A stretch of 64,000 nucleotides of DNA from Myxococcales bacterium (GCA_016706225.1 JADJKB010000005.1:992001-1056000), one strand, 5' to 3'. Shown: positions 52,017 to 60,937, counted from the stretch's first letter. Notes: generated by a model not told the origin, from the sequence alone. Made by a program: numbers and translations.

Positions 52017-52205
52017 ATGGCACTTCCGTTCGACTCCAGCCCCGCTCCCAACGATCCTCGCGCCGCGCGCATTCTGGCAAAGACCATCTACCGGGAGCTC
52101 CGTGGCAGTGGGTTTTCCGAGCGCGACGTGATGGCCCTGGCGGGGGAGCTCCTGGCCCTGGTGACCACCGAGGTCCGCGGGCAGTCGCCGGCCGGCGAAC
52201 CCTGA
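52017..52205 (+). CDS. Small helical protein, 62 residues
   Basis: Starts at ATG 52017 (MALPFDSSPAPNDPRAARILAKTIYRELRG) and is essentially one helical hairpin of about 45 residues: RAARILAKTIYRELRGSGFSERDVMALAGELLALVTTEV. No transmembrane segment or Cys. The amphipathic pattern and coherent codon use suggest a real small protein, perhaps an adaptor. It has no recognised domain and lies 113 bp ahead of the FHA/CpaF-like gene. Confidence 0.5.
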   Translation: MALPFDSSPAPNDPRAARILAKTIYRELRGSGFSERDVMALAGELLALVTTEVRGQSPAGEP

Positions 52206-52317
52206 TTCGACTCTGGCCTGGCTCGGGGGAAGGCGACTCTGGCGGCCGAATTCCGGGGGGACTCGCCAGTAACATTGACAGGCCGCCCGAGATTTCGGCA
52301 GATCTACCGGGCTGCTT

Positions 52318-54180
52318 GTGATTTCCCCTCCACAGTCGAGTCGCTCGTTGTTCGCCATCGTCATCAGCGAGAAGGGGGGAGCCGAACGCCGAGAGGTTTT
52401 CGAGCGCCCCGAAGTGAGCGTTGGGCGTGTGCAGGGCAACGACTTGATGTTGCCGAAAGGCAACGTCAGCAAGCGCCACGCGCGGCTCATCTTCCGTGAC
52501 GCGCGCTTCATCGTCACCGATCTGAACAGCACCAACGGCACCTACGTCAACCGCCGGCGCATCTCTCAAGCGACCATCGTGCGCGAAGGAGATCGCATCT
52601 ACATCGGTGACTTCGTGCTGCGCATCGAGATGCCCGAGGGCGCCAGTGAGCCCTCGACCGGCGGCGAGCAGACGGGAAGCGGACCGGTCCCGGCCGCTGT
52701 GCGCGCGGCGGCCAGCGAGTCCGGCGCGACGGCCTTCCCCGCGGACATCGAGGAAGCCAGCGGCGCGAGCTACCCGGAGGTGCCGGGACCACCGCGCATG
52801 CCGTCGCAACCCCGAGTCGAGGCACCGTCGGAGTCGCATCCGTCGGAGAAGATGGCGCTCGCGAGCGTGGTCGACGTCTCGCATGCGGACATCGACCTTC
52901 GGCAGATGGCTCAGTCGGGCGAGGACAGCAAGAGCCACCGCTCCGCGCTCACTGCGCTCATCTCGCGGGTGAGTCGTGACCTCGACCCCGCTGTCCTCGA
53001 TGGCATCATCGACGAAGCCACCCGCGGGCGCATCGAGCACTCGATTGAAGAACGCGCCCACGAGCTGAAGAGCCAGGGCGAGTTTGCGGCGGACGTGGAC
53101 ATCGGCAAGCTCAGCCAGGAAGCGCGAGCGGAGCTGTTCGAGCTGGGGCCGATCGGACCGCTGCTCGTGGACTCGAGCGTGACCGAGATCGTGGCGACGC
53201 GGTTCGATGCGGTTTCGTCCGTGAAAGCCGGGCGCCATGTGCCCGTCGTGCCCGGGTTCTCCTCCGAAGACGCGCTGACCCGCGTCGTGCGACGGCTTTG
53301 TCGGGCAGCGGGCCAACCCCTCGGGAGCGATGAGACCGCGGTCCGTCGCCAGCTCCGGGACGGGTCGCAGCTGCGAGCGGCCACCGGTCTGGCGGCTCCG
53401 GGCGGACTCCTGGTGATCCAGAAACCGCGTCGCATCGGCGCGACGCTCGAGGAGCTGGTGCGCAGCGGCACCATCTCCCGCGCCATCGCCACGTTCCTGG
53501 GCCACGCGGTCTCCGCGCGCTTGAACCTGCTCGTCACCGGTCCCCGGGATCCGGGCACGAGCGCGGTCGTCTCCGCGCTCGTCGCCGCCCGGACCGACGC
53601 CCGCCAGGTAGTGCTCTACGAGCTCGATGACGTGTCGGCCTCAGCAGAGAGCGTCACGCGGCTGAGCATCGGGCGAGGTGACGACTCTGCGCAGGTGCTG
53701 AGCGTGGCTGCGCAGGTGCCGGGCGCGCGTTTGGTGGTCGAGCTGGCCTCGCCGGCGCTCAGCGCCGCGCTGATCGACGTGGTGGCTGACGGTGCATCAG
53801 GCGTCTTGGCCAGCGCTCACGCGCCCAACGCGCGGCGCGCGCTCTCACGTATCGTCGGCGACGTCGCCGGCGCCCGGCCGAACGCGGGCATCGCCGCGGC
53901 GCGCGAGTGGGTGGCCTCGAGCTTCGAGGTGGTGGTCGAGGTTGGCCGCTTGCGCGACGGCCGGCTGCGGGTGCTGCGCGTCGCTGAGGTCTCCGGAGTG
54001 GCCGCGGAAGAGATCCAGCTGTCCGACATCTTCACCTTCACGGTGGAGCGCACGGCAGCGGGCGGCGCCGTCGAGGGCACATTCAACGCCGCGGGAGCCG
54101 TGCCCAAGGTGGCCGACGAGATCAGCGTCCGCGGCTTCCCCCTCGAGACCTCGCTGTTCACGCGGCCGCCGTCCCGCTGA
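52318..54180 (+). CDS. FHA domain fused to a degenerate CpaF/GspE-type secretion ATPase
   Basis: A 620-residue protein starting at GTG 52318. Residues 10-105 are an FHA domain (SVGRVQGND, VSKRHARLIF, NSTNGTYVN). A Pro/Ser/Glu-rich linker runs to about 185. Residues 205-590 follow CpaF/TadA: helical N-domain, FELGPIGPLLVDSSVTEI, GRHVPVVPGF, RRQLRDGSQLRAATGLAAPGG, then the RecA-like core. The core lacks its nucleotide machinery: Walker A is GPRDPGTS (408-415), with no GKT lysine, and the usual VVGEVRG Walker B site reads LVVELASPA. ASAHAPNARRALSRI keeps the last His-box shape. It would not hydrolyse ATP as CpaF does. It probably pairs with an active ATPase or with FHA-dependent signalling. Confidence 0.8.
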   Translation: MISPPQSSRSLFAIVISEKGGAERREVFERPEVSVGRVQGNDLMLPKGNVSKRHARLIFRDARFIVTDLNSTNGTYVNRRRISQATIVREGDRIYIGDFVLRIEMPEGASEPSTGGEQTGSGPVPAAVRAAASESGATAFPADIEEASGASYPEVPGPPRMPSQPRVEAPSESHPSEKMALASVVDVSHADIDLRQMAQSGEDSKSHRSALTALISRVSRDLDPAVLDGIIDEATRGRIEHSIEERAHELKSQGEFAADVDIGKLSQEARAELFELGPIGPLLVDSSVTEIVATRFDAVSSVKAGRHVPVVPGFSSEDALTRVVRRLCRAAGQPLGSDETAVRRQLRDGSQLRAATGLAAPGGLLVIQKPRRIGATLEELVRSGTISRAIATFLGHAVSARLNLLVTGPRDPGTSAVVSALVAARTDARQVVLYELDDVSASAESVTRLSIGRGDDSAQVLSVAAQVPGARLVVELASPALSAALIDVVADGASGVLASAHAPNARRALSRIVGDVAGARPNAGIAAAREWVASSFEVVVEVGRLRDGRLRVLRVAEVSGVAAEEIQLSDIFTFTVERTAAGGAVEGTFNAAGAVPKVADEISVRGFPLETSLFTRPPSR

Positions 54181-54185
54181 GCAGC

Positions 54186-54704
54186 TCAGGCTTCGGCGTT
54201 CGAAGCTTTGGCGCGCTTGGCCAGCTTTCGGCCCATCATCCGCTTCTTGATGGCCGACAGCTTGTCGATCATCAAGACGCCGTTGAGATGGTCGTTCTCG
54301 TGCTGAATCGCCACGGCCAAGAGTCCGTCGGCCTCGAGCTCGAAGCTCTTCCCGTCCTTGCCGAGGGCGCGCACCGTGACCTGTTCGGCGCGCTTGATTT
54401 CTTCGCTGACGCCGGGGAATGACAGGCAGCCCTCGTCCCACACCTGTGTGCCTGTAGTGGTGACGATCTCCGGGTTGATGAAGACTCGGAAGTCACTCGG
54501 CTCGTCCTCACCCGCGATGTCGATGACGAAGATGCGGTAGCCCACGCCGATCTGCGGGGCCGCGAGCCCCACGCCGGGAGCGTCGTACATCGTCTCCGCC
54601 ATGTCCTCGACCAGCTGCCGGATCTCGTCGTCGACGCGGGGCACCGGTTTGGCGACCTCACGCAGGCGGGGGTCGGGATACTCGAGGATCTCGCGGACGG
54701 CCAT
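54186..54704 (-). CDS. def: Peptide deformylase
   Basis: A 172-residue metalloenzyme that removes the formyl group from nascent protein N-termini. All three signature motifs are intact: GVGLAAPQIG (motif I), EGCLSFP (motif II, Cys metal ligand) and HENDHLNG (motif III, HExxDH metal/catalytic residues). Start ATG 54704 (MAVREILEYPDPRLRE) is preferred to the 54722 option because it matches the family N-terminus. The stop is 5 bp from the convergent FHA protein's stop. A Lys/Arg-rich C-terminal helix ends the protein. It is the last gene of the long minus-strand operon, 55 nt from ribD. Confidence 0.95.
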   Translation of the reverse strand: MAVREILEYPDPRLREVAKPVPRVDDEIRQLVEDMAETMYDAPGVGLAAPQIGVGYRIFVIDIAGEDEPSDFRVFINPEIVTTTGTQVWDEGCLSFPGVSEEIKRAEQVTVRALGKDGKSFELEADGLLAVAIQHENDHLNGVLMIDKLSAIKKRMMGRKLAKRAKASNAEA

Positions 54705-54758
54705 ACCCGCGAAACGTAACATCGGGGTTTGGCTCCCGCAATCGGGCGCGCTTTCGGG

Positions 54759-55883
54759 TCAACCGTGAGCGGTGCGGCTCGACCGCTTGGGATACACCAA
54801 GGGTCCGGACACGTAGGCGTCGTTCCCGCACAGCTCCCAGACTGGAGGGTCGATGCGCGGCGCGTCCGACGGGGTCTCCGGTCCGGCCCAATCGACGGCC
54901 CCCGGCCGTCCCCGCGGTCCCAACAAGATTGGCGCGACGAACACGTGCATCTCGTCGGCGAGGGCGGTAGCGAGCAGGCTGCCGGCTAGCTCGGCGCCGC
55001 CTTCACAAAGGACGCTGACGACCTCGCGCGCGGCCAGCTCTTTCAGTACCACCCGCATGTCGCAGCGGCCCTCGGCGGTGGCCGCCACACGAATTACGGC
55101 TACACCCGCGGCCTCCAAGGCCTCTTCCGCGCCCCGCGGGGCCTCCGTCGTGGTCATCACGCAGGTGGGGACCTCGCGCGCCCCCTGGACGACCTGGGCG
55201 GACCCCGGGAGCCGAAGTTTGCTGTCGACGATCACCCGGACAGGGCTGCGTCCGGGCAGGTCCCGGACGGTCAAGCGAGGGTCGTCGGCGATCACGGTGT
55301 TGATCCCGACCATCACCGCGTCGTGGCGGTGGCGTAGAGCCTGCACCCGGGTGCGGGACTCGGGGCAGGTGATCCACTTGCTGGCACCCGTGCGCGTAGC
55401 GATGCGCCCGTCGAGCGAGAGCCCGAGCTTCACGGCGACGAAAGAAGCGCCCTCCGTGATGAACTTGCTCCAGGGGCGGATCACGGCGCGGCAGTCCTTC
55501 TCGAGGACCCCGACCAAGACTTCGACGCCCGCTTCGCGAAGCCGCGCCGCCCCCCCACCTGGCACGTTCGGATTTGGGTCCGCGCACCCGACCACCACCC
55601 GCGCGATGCCCGCTTTCAGGATCGCATCGACACACGGTGCCGTGCGCCCCTCGTGGTTGCACGGCTCGAGGGTGACGTAGAGTGTCTTGCCTCGCGCGGA
55701 CTCTCCTGCTGCGGCCAGCGCGGCGATCTCGGCGTGGTCTAGCCCCGCCGCGTTGTGGAACGCCTCGGCGATGATGGTCGCGCCGTCGGCGATGACACAC
55801 CCGACATGGGGATTGGGCGAGGGATCGCCGCCGTGTGCCAGCTCGATGGCGCGGGCCATCAACTTTGCGTCGATGTCGGGCAT
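54759..55883 (-). CDS. ribD: Bifunctional riboflavin biosynthesis deaminase/reductase
   Basis: A 374-residue two-domain enzyme for steps 2 and 3 of riboflavin synthesis. The N-terminal deaminase has the zinc site HAE (HAEIAAL) and PCNHEGRTAPC with two Cys. The C-terminal reductase begins near FVAVKLGLSLDGRIA and has VMVGINTVIADDPRLTVR for pyrimidine/NADPH binding, then VSVLCEGGAELAGSLL. Length is typical of full RibD. It lies 7 bp after nrdR in a frequent arrangement, but ribBA, ribE and ribH are not nearby. It sits downstream of the fab genes and may share their promoter. Confidence 0.95.
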   Translation of the reverse strand: MPDIDAKLMARAIELAHGGDPSPNPHVGCVIADGATIIAEAFHNAAGLDHAEIAALAAAGESARGKTLYVTLEPCNHEGRTAPCVDAILKAGIARVVVGCADPNPNVPGGGAARLREAGVEVLVGVLEKDCRAVIRPWSKFITEGASFVAVKLGLSLDGRIATRTGASKWITCPESRTRVQALRHRHDAVMVGINTVIADDPRLTVRDLPGRSPVRVIVDSKLRLPGSAQVVQGAREVPTCVMTTTEAPRGAEEALEAAGVAVIRVAATAEGRCDMRVVLKELAAREVVSVLCEGGAELAGSLLATALADEMHVFVAPILLGPRGRPGAVDWAGPETPSDAPRIDPPVWELCGNDAYVSGPLVYPKRSSRTAHG

Positions 55884-55890
55884 GCTGCCT

Positions 55891-56355
55891 TCACTCCCCG
55901 TCCTTGGGCCGGACGAGCACGCTCATTTCGCGCATGAACTCGTCGATGTCTCGGAACGACTTGTAGACGCTCGCGAAGCGCACGTAGGCGACCTGATCCA
56001 GGCGCTTGAGCCGCTCCATCACCCGCTCGCCAATCAGCATCGAGCTGAGCTCCCGTTCGCCACTCTCCGAGAGCTCGCGCTCCAGGACCTCTGCCTCTTC
56101 TTCCAGAGTATCGGGTGACACCGGACGTTTGTTGCAAGCGATACGCAGGCTGGCAAGCACCTTGTTGCGATCGAAGGCCTCGCGCTGGCCGTCCTTCTTG
56201 ACCACGATGGGCAGGCTGATTTCCAGCCGCTCGTAGGTCGTGAAACGACGCTTGCAGCCGTCGCACTCGCGTCGGCGCCAGGTGACGGTGCCGCCGGATA
56301 CCAGTCGTGAGTCCACGACTCGGCTCTCCATGGATCGGCATGTGGGGCACTGCAT
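55891..56355 (-). CDS. nrdR: Transcriptional repressor NrdR
   Basis: A 154-residue repressor of ribonucleotide reductase genes. An N-terminal zinc ribbon has CPTC (3-6) and CDGC (31-34), followed by an ATP-cone domain (LPIVVKKDGQREAFDRNKVLASL, with the nucleotide-sensing KxxGxxxxFdrxK pattern). It binds NrdR boxes upstream of nrd operons when dATP/ATP occupy the cone. It is usually next to ribD or glyA, as here. Start ATG 56355 gives the standard N-terminus MQCPTCRS. It lies 28 bp after fabF. Confidence 0.95.
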   Translation of the reverse strand: MQCPTCRSMESRVVDSRLVSGGTVTWRRRECDGCKRRFTTYERLEISLPIVVKKDGQREAFDRNKVLASLRIACNKRPVSPDTLEEEAEVLERELSESGERELSSMLIGERVMERLKRLDQVAYVRFASVYKSFRDIDEFMREMSVLVRPKDGE

Positions 56356-56383
56356 GCTTCGCTCGCTGACGCATCGACAGGGG

Positions 56384-57631
56384 TCAGCCTTCGAACTTTG
56401 CGACGACCAGGCTCGCGTTCGTCCCGCCGAAGCCGAAGGAGTTCGAGAGGGCCCGCTCGACTCGCCGTTCGCGGGTCTTGCCGGGGACGAAGTCGAACGG
56501 GCACGCCGGATCTTGGTCCTCGAGGTTGATGGTGGGCGGAACGAGCCCGGTCTCGATGGCCTTGAGGCAGAGCGCGGCCTCGACCGCGCCAGCGGCGCCG
56601 AGCAAGTGCCCCATCATGCTCTTGGTGGAGCTGACCCAGAGTTTCTTGTCGAGGGCGTGGCTCCCAAATACGTCGCTGACGGCCTGGCACTCCTCGATGT
56701 CGCCGGACGGAGTGCTGGTACCGTGCGCGTTGATGTAGTCGATGGCGTCTGGCGCGAGCTTGGCGTCGCGCAGCGCGATTCGCATGGCCCGCGCGCCGCC
56801 GGCGCCACCCGGTGCGGGTTTGGTGATGTGGTGAGCGTCGCTGGAGGCACCAAAACCGATGATCTCGCCGAGGATGCGCGCGCCGCGGCGCTTGGCCCGA
56901 GAGAGCGACTCGAGCACCAGCGTCCCGGCGCCTTCGCCGCACACAAAACCGTCGCGGCCTTTGTCGAACGGGCGACTGGCGCGGGTGGGCTCGGTGTTCC
57001 GCCGGGAGAGCGCGAACATCGCCGAGAACCCGGCGATGCCGATGGGGGTGATGGTCGCTTCGGCGCCCCCGGCGATCATCACCTCGGCGCGGCCCGCTTG
57101 GATCCAGTGATAAGCCTCGCCAATGGCGTGAGCTCCGGACGAACACGCGCTGGTGTGTGCGTAGCTCGGTCCGCGCAGGCCGAACGCGATGGACACCTGG
57201 CCCGCCGCCATGTTGGCAATGAGCGAAGGGATGAAATAGGGGCTGATCTTGCCTGGGCCCTTGTGCTCGAGGGTCAGCGTGCAGCGCTCGAGGTTCTCGA
57301 GTCCGCCGAGCCCGACGCCGATGAACACACCCGCGAGATCGCGCTCCTCTTCGGTCAGGTCGAGGTTCGCCTCCGCGAGGGCCATTTTCGTCGCCCCCAT
57401 GGCGAAGGTGATGAAGCGGGTCACCTCCTTGATCTTCTTCCGGTCCATGTGCTCGGCCGGATCAAAGCCCTTCACCTCGCAGGCGAAGCGGGTGGCATAA
57501 CGCTCGTCCGCCTCGAACTGCGTGATCGGCGCGGCGGCGCTCTCGCCAGCGATCACCGATCGCCACGAGGGCTCGGTCCCGATTCCGCTGGGAGTTACCA
57601 GACCGATTCCGGTGACTACGACGCGCTCCAT
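56384..57631 (-). CDS. fabF: 3-oxoacyl-ACP synthase II
   Basis: A 415-residue condensing enzyme that elongates acyl-ACP with malonyl-ACP. ATG 57631 (MERVVVTGIGLVTP) replaces the 57649 option. The Cys-His-His triad is intact: Cys in TSACSSGAHAIGEAYH, His in NAHGTSTP and His in MMGHLLGAAGAVE, and the C-terminal SNSFGFGGTNASLV loop is present. The sequence SGDIEE after the first His is usually FNDxxE-like; this shift is minor. The gene follows acpP by 81 nt and precedes nrdR. Confidence 0.95.
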   Translation of the reverse strand: MERVVVTGIGLVTPSGIGTEPSWRSVIAGESAAAPITQFEADERYATRFACEVKGFDPAEHMDRKKIKEVTRFITFAMGATKMALAEANLDLTEEERDLAGVFIGVGLGGLENLERCTLTLEHKGPGKISPYFIPSLIANMAAGQVSIAFGLRGPSYAHTSACSSGAHAIGEAYHWIQAGRAEVMIAGGAEATITPIGIAGFSAMFALSRRNTEPTRASRPFDKGRDGFVCGEGAGTLVLESLSRAKRRGARILGEIIGFGASSDAHHITKPAPGGAGGARAMRIALRDAKLAPDAIDYINAHGTSTPSGDIEECQAVSDVFGSHALDKKLWVSSTKSMMGHLLGAAGAVEAALCLKAIETGLVPPTINLEDQDPACPFDFVPGKTRERRVERALSNSFGFGGTNASLVVAKFEG

Positions 57632-57712
57632 CAGTGGGCTCCAGTGCACGAGCGCGGGCCGCCGTGGCCCTCGAAATGAGGCCGACGACCCGTGCTCGAG
57701 GCGAGTGGGGGC

Positions 57713-57961
57713 TCAGCCCGGTGCGTGCTTCTCGATGTAGTCGACAGCGTCTTGAACCGTTCGGATCTTTTCGGTGTCCTCGTCCGGGATGTCGATCTCG
57801 AACGCCTCCTCAAATGCCAGGACCAGCTCGACCAAACCCAGGGAGTCTGCCCCCAAGTCGTCGATGAAGGTGGACTCGGCTTGGATGTCTTTTTCGTCGA
57901 CGTCCAGCTGCTCCTTGATGATCCGCTTGACCTCGGCCTCGATGTTCCGGCCTTCCGCCAT
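57713..57961 (-). CDS. acpP: Acyl carrier protein
   Basis: An 82-residue acidic ACP, normal in length, with the phosphopantetheine attachment serine in ADSLGLVELVL (DSL motif) at residue 40. Helix I (VKRIIKEQLDV), helix II (SLGLVELVLAFEEAF) and helix III (IDIPDEDTEKIRTVQDAVDYIEKH) are recognisable. It has a strong ribosome site, GGAGG, five bases before ATG, and a GC-rich hairpin just upstream in its leader, which may allow its translation or stability to differ from its neighbours. It accepts malonyl from FabD. Confidence 0.96.
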   Translation of the reverse strand: MAEGRNIEAEVKRIIKEQLDVDEKDIQAESTFIDDLGADSLGLVELVLAFEEAFEIDIPDEDTEKIRTVQDAVDYIEKHAPG

Positions 57962-57975
57962 TTTCGCCTCCAGAA

Positions 57976-58002
57976 GGGGCGCGTCCTACCTCGGCGCGCC
58001 CC
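57976..58002 (-). promoter_or_regulatory. GC-rich hairpin in the acpP leader
   Basis: Perfect 8-bp arms GGGGCGCG (57976-57983) and CGCGCCCC (57995-58002) with an 11-nt loop, starting 4 bp upstream of the acpP ribosome site. It is an intercistronic hairpin between fabG and acpP that could block exonucleases, terminate read-through partly, or be an attenuator. Confidence 0.45.
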
Positions 58003-58044
58003 AGGTTGGGTAAGGATTTTGAACTACGTTAAGAAAACCAAGAG

Positions 58045-58791
58045 TTACATGTACATGCCGCCGTTCACGCGAAGTGCGTGTCCGGTGACGTAGCTGGCCT
58101 CGTCCGAGGCCAAGAAGACCACCGCAGCGGCGACGTCCGCCGGCGTGCCCGCCCGCCCGAGGGGAACCGCCGAGAGCATCGCGGTTCGGGCCTCTTCGGG
58201 CAGACCTCGCGTCATGTCGGTCTCGATGAAACCGGGGGTGACTGCGTTGACGGTGATGTTGCGGGAGGCGTACTCGCGGGCGATGGATTTGGCGGCCCCG
58301 AGCAGCGCGGCCTTGGAGGCGGCGTAGGCAGTCTGCCCCGCATTGCCCATCTCGCCGACCACGCTCGACAGGAAGATGATGCGGCCAGACTTCGCGCGCA
58401 TCATCGGCTTGAGCGCGCCCTTTGCACAGGCGACGGCGCCCCGGAGGTTGACGGCCAGGGTCCGCTCGAAGTCGTCGTCTTTGAGCCGCAAGAGCAGGCC
58501 ATCGATGGAGATCCCGGCGCTCTGTACCAGCACATCGAGGCGGCCGTGTCGTTTGGCGACATCGGCCACAGCGGCCTCCGCGGCGACGGCGTCCGCGACG
58601 TCGAGCTGCAGGATCTCAGCCTGAGCGCCGGTCGCTTCGCAGGCTGCCGCGGTGTCACGGGCGGCGGCCTCGTTGCCGGCGTAGCCGACCACGACGCGGG
58701 CTCCGGCTGCCGCCAACGCCTCGGCGCACGCGCGACCGATGCCGCGCGAGCCACCGGTGACGAGACAGACTTTGCCGTGCAGATCGAACAT
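58045..58791 (-). CDS. fabG: 3-oxoacyl-ACP reductase
   Basis: A 248-residue NADPH-dependent short-chain dehydrogenase, ATG 58791 (MFDLHGKVCLVTGGSRGIG). Cofactor motif TGGSRGIG is intact; the NNAG motif reads QSAG, an uncommon variant. The catalytic Ser-Tyr-Lys is in FLSSVVGEMGNAGQTAYAASKAALLG. The protein ends with YVTGHALRVNGGMYM, the standard FabG C-terminus. It reduces beta-ketoacyl-ACP. It lies 119 bp after fabD, a longer gap than its neighbours. Confidence 0.93.
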   Translation of the reverse strand: MFDLHGKVCLVTGGSRGIGRACAEALAAAGARVVVGYAGNEAAARDTAAACEATGAQAEILQLDVADAVAAEAAVADVAKRHGRLDVLVQSAGISIDGLLLRLKDDDFERTLAVNLRGAVACAKGALKPMMRAKSGRIIFLSSVVGEMGNAGQTAYAASKAALLGAAKSIAREYASRNITVNAVTPGFIETDMTRGLPEEARTAMLSAVPLGRAGTPADVAAAVVFLASDEASYVTGHALRVNGGMYM

Positions 58792-58910
58792 CGAAGAACC
58801 CCTTCGGGCGGTCGCGTGTTTAGCACGCAACTCCCGCGGTTCGGGGGAAAGATCGCGGGCTTTTCCTGCAAACCCCGCTTCGCACCAGCTAGCCGGGATT
58901 TCGCGGCGTT

Positions 58911-59849
58911 TCAGGCCAAAAAGGCGGCAACTTTTGCCAGGGATTCAGCGTCGTTGACCGAGACGACGCTGACGGTCTTGTCGATTCGCTTCACCAGTCC
59001 GGCGAGCACCTTGCCCGGGCCGATCTCGAGCGCCCGGCCGACCCCCGCCCCGGCCATCAGCTCGATGCTCTGCTGCCAACGCACGGCGCCGTCAATTTGG
59101 CGCCCGAGCAGGTCCGCAACCCTCCCCGGATCCGAGTTGGGCTGAGCGTCCACGTTGCTGACGACCGGGAACTCGAACGGCGAAACGGGGATCGCCTGGA
59201 GCTCCGAGCGCATGCGCGCCGCCGCAGGGGCCATCAACGCGCAGTGGAAGGGTGCGCTCACTTTGAGCAGAATGGCCTTCACCTTGCGGGCCTCCGCCAG
59301 CTTCATCGCGCGCTCGACTGCGGCCTTGCGGCCCGCAATCACGATCTGGCCGGGCGCGTTGAAGTTGGCGGGCTGGACTGGGGAGTCGGGCTCGCTGGCC
59401 TCGGCGCACAGGTCGGCGACCACCTCGGCGTCCCCGCCCATCAGCGCCGCCATCGCGCCTTCACCCTCGGGGACGGCCTCTTGCATTGCCTTACCGCGCA
59501 GGTGCACCAATCGAACCGCGTCCTCGAAACCGAGGGCGCCGGCGGCGACCAGCGCGCTGTATTCCCCGAGAGAGTGTCCAGCGGCAAACGCCGGCGCAGT
59601 GAGGGATGGGGTAGCTTCGCGGATCGCCGCGAGGGTCGCCATGCTCACCGTCAGGATGGCGGGCTGAGTGTTGGCCGTCAGCGTCAGCTCGAGCTCGGGG
59701 CCCTCGAAGCACAGGCGGGTCAACGACCAGCCGAGCGCTCGATCCGCTCGCTCGAACACCGTTCGGGCCGCGGGCGAGGCGTCGAAGAGGGCCTTGCCCA
59801 TGCCCACGCTCTGCGTGCCCTGTCCGGGAAAGAGCCAGGCGATGCTCAT
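58911..59849 (-). CDS. fabD: Malonyl-CoA:ACP transacylase
   Basis: A 312-residue alpha/beta-hydrolase-like acyltransferase started at ATG 59849 (MSIAWLFPGQGTQSVGMG). The catalytic Ser is in GHSLGEYSAL, the Arg in VRLVHLRGKAMQEAVP, and the His in the AGGxH-type block, here APFHCALMAPA. LEIGPGKVLAGLVKRI ends the domain. It moves malonate onto ACP. The gap to fabH is 10 nt. Confidence 0.95.
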   Translation of the reverse strand: MSIAWLFPGQGTQSVGMGKALFDASPAARTVFERADRALGWSLTRLCFEGPELELTLTANTQPAILTVSMATLAAIREATPSLTAPAFAAGHSLGEYSALVAAGALGFEDAVRLVHLRGKAMQEAVPEGEGAMAALMGGDAEVVADLCAEASEPDSPVQPANFNAPGQIVIAGRKAAVERAMKLAEARKVKAILLKVSAPFHCALMAPAAARMRSELQAIPVSPFEFPVVSNVDAQPNSDPGRVADLLGRQIDGAVRWQQSIELMAGAGVGRALEIGPGKVLAGLVKRIDKTVSVVSVNDAESLAKVAAFLA

Positions 59850-59859
59850 GCCTCCGACC

Positions 59860-60858
59860 CTACATTCGGCAAAGCGCGCTGGCCCAGCTGATCCCGGCGC
59901 CGAGCGCACACATGAGCACGGTGTCCCCGGGTTTGATGCGACCGTCTCGGACGCCCTCGTCGAGCGCGATCGGGATCGATGCGCTCGACGTATTGCCGTA
60001 GCGCTCGATGTTCAGGATGAAGCGCGAGAGCGGGATGTCCAAGCGCTGAGCGACCTGGCTGATGATGCGCATGTTGGCCTGGTGGGGGACGACCCAGGTC
60101 ACGGCGTCCGTCCCCAATTTTGCGACCTCGAGCGCCTCGCGCGAGGCGCTCGTCAGGTTGCGGACCGCGACCTTGAAGATGTCGCCTCCGACCATGTGAA
60201 CCTTGTCACGCCCCGCCTCGATGCCGGCGGGAGTCATCGGCTCCTTGCTGCCGCCGCCGGGAATACACAGCGACTCGGCCAGGGTGGCGTCGGTGTACAA
60301 ACGGGTCGACAGCACGCCACGCCCCTCGTCGGTTGCGGGCGAAAGCACCGCCGCACCAGCGCCATCGCCGAACAGCACGCAGGTTGCGCGATCGTTCCAG
60401 TTGAGGACGCGGGAGAGCAGCTCGACACCGATCACCAGGACGTTCTTGTGGGCCCCACTGCGGATGAACTGGTCACCGATCGACAGGGCGTAGACGAAGC
60501 CAGCGCAGGCTGCGGCCACGTCGAAGGCTGGGATGCCGGGGCAGCCGAGCTTGGCCTGAACGAACGCTGCGCAGGCCGGCAGCGGCATGTCCGCGCTGAT
60601 CGTGCCCACGACGATCATGTCGAGATCCGTCGCAGCGATGCCGGCGGCTTCGAGGGCTCGCCTCGCCGCGGCGACCGCCATGTCACTCGCTGCCTCTCCC
60701 TCACCCGCGATGCGGCGCTCCTTGATGCCGGTGCGGTCGCGGATCCACTCGTCGGACGTATCGACTAGCTTCTCGAGCTCCGCGTTGGTCATCACGCGCT
60801 CGGGTACGTAGGCCCCGGTGCCGGCGATGCGACTCCGCGGTGAAGCGCCCAACGTCAT
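59860..60858 (-). CDS. fabH: 3-oxoacyl-ACP synthase III
   Basis: A 332-residue initiating ketosynthase, ATG 60858 (MTLGASPRSRIAGTGAYVPE), which condenses acetyl- or branched acyl-CoA with malonyl-ACP. The Cys-His-Asn triad is intact: Cys in AAACAGFVYAL, His in VVPHQANMRI, Asn in ERYGNTSSASIP. In myxobacteria branched starters from 2-oxo acids often enter here. It follows rpmF by 101 bp; plsX, which commonly sits between rpmF and fabH, is missing. Confidence 0.94.
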   Translation of the reverse strand: MTLGASPRSRIAGTGAYVPERVMTNAELEKLVDTSDEWIRDRTGIKERRIAGEGEAASDMAVAAARRALEAAGIAATDLDMIVVGTISADMPLPACAAFVQAKLGCPGIPAFDVAAACAGFVYALSIGDQFIRSGAHKNVLVIGVELLSRVLNWNDRATCVLFGDGAGAAVLSPATDEGRGVLSTRLYTDATLAESLCIPGGGSKEPMTPAGIEAGRDKVHMVGGDIFKVAVRNLTSASREALEVAKLGTDAVTWVVPHQANMRIISQVAQRLDIPLSRFILNIERYGNTSSASIPIALDEGVRDGRIKPGDTVLMCALGAGISWASALCRM

Positions 60859-60907
60859 GGCGGTCCCGTACGATTTTCGGCGCAGGCAGTCACGCAAAAG
60901 CGAGTGG

Positions 60908-60937
60908 CCGAGCTGCTCCGGCGGAGGTGCAGCTCGG
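60908..60937 (-). promoter_or_regulatory. Intercistronic hairpin between rpmF and fabH
   Basis: 9-bp arms CCGAGCTGC (60908-60916) and GCAGCTCGG (60929-60937) with a 12-nt loop, 22 nt after the rpmF stop. It lies where plsX would normally be. It may be an attenuator or an RNA end-protecting element separating ribosomal-protein from fab expression. Confidence 0.45.
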
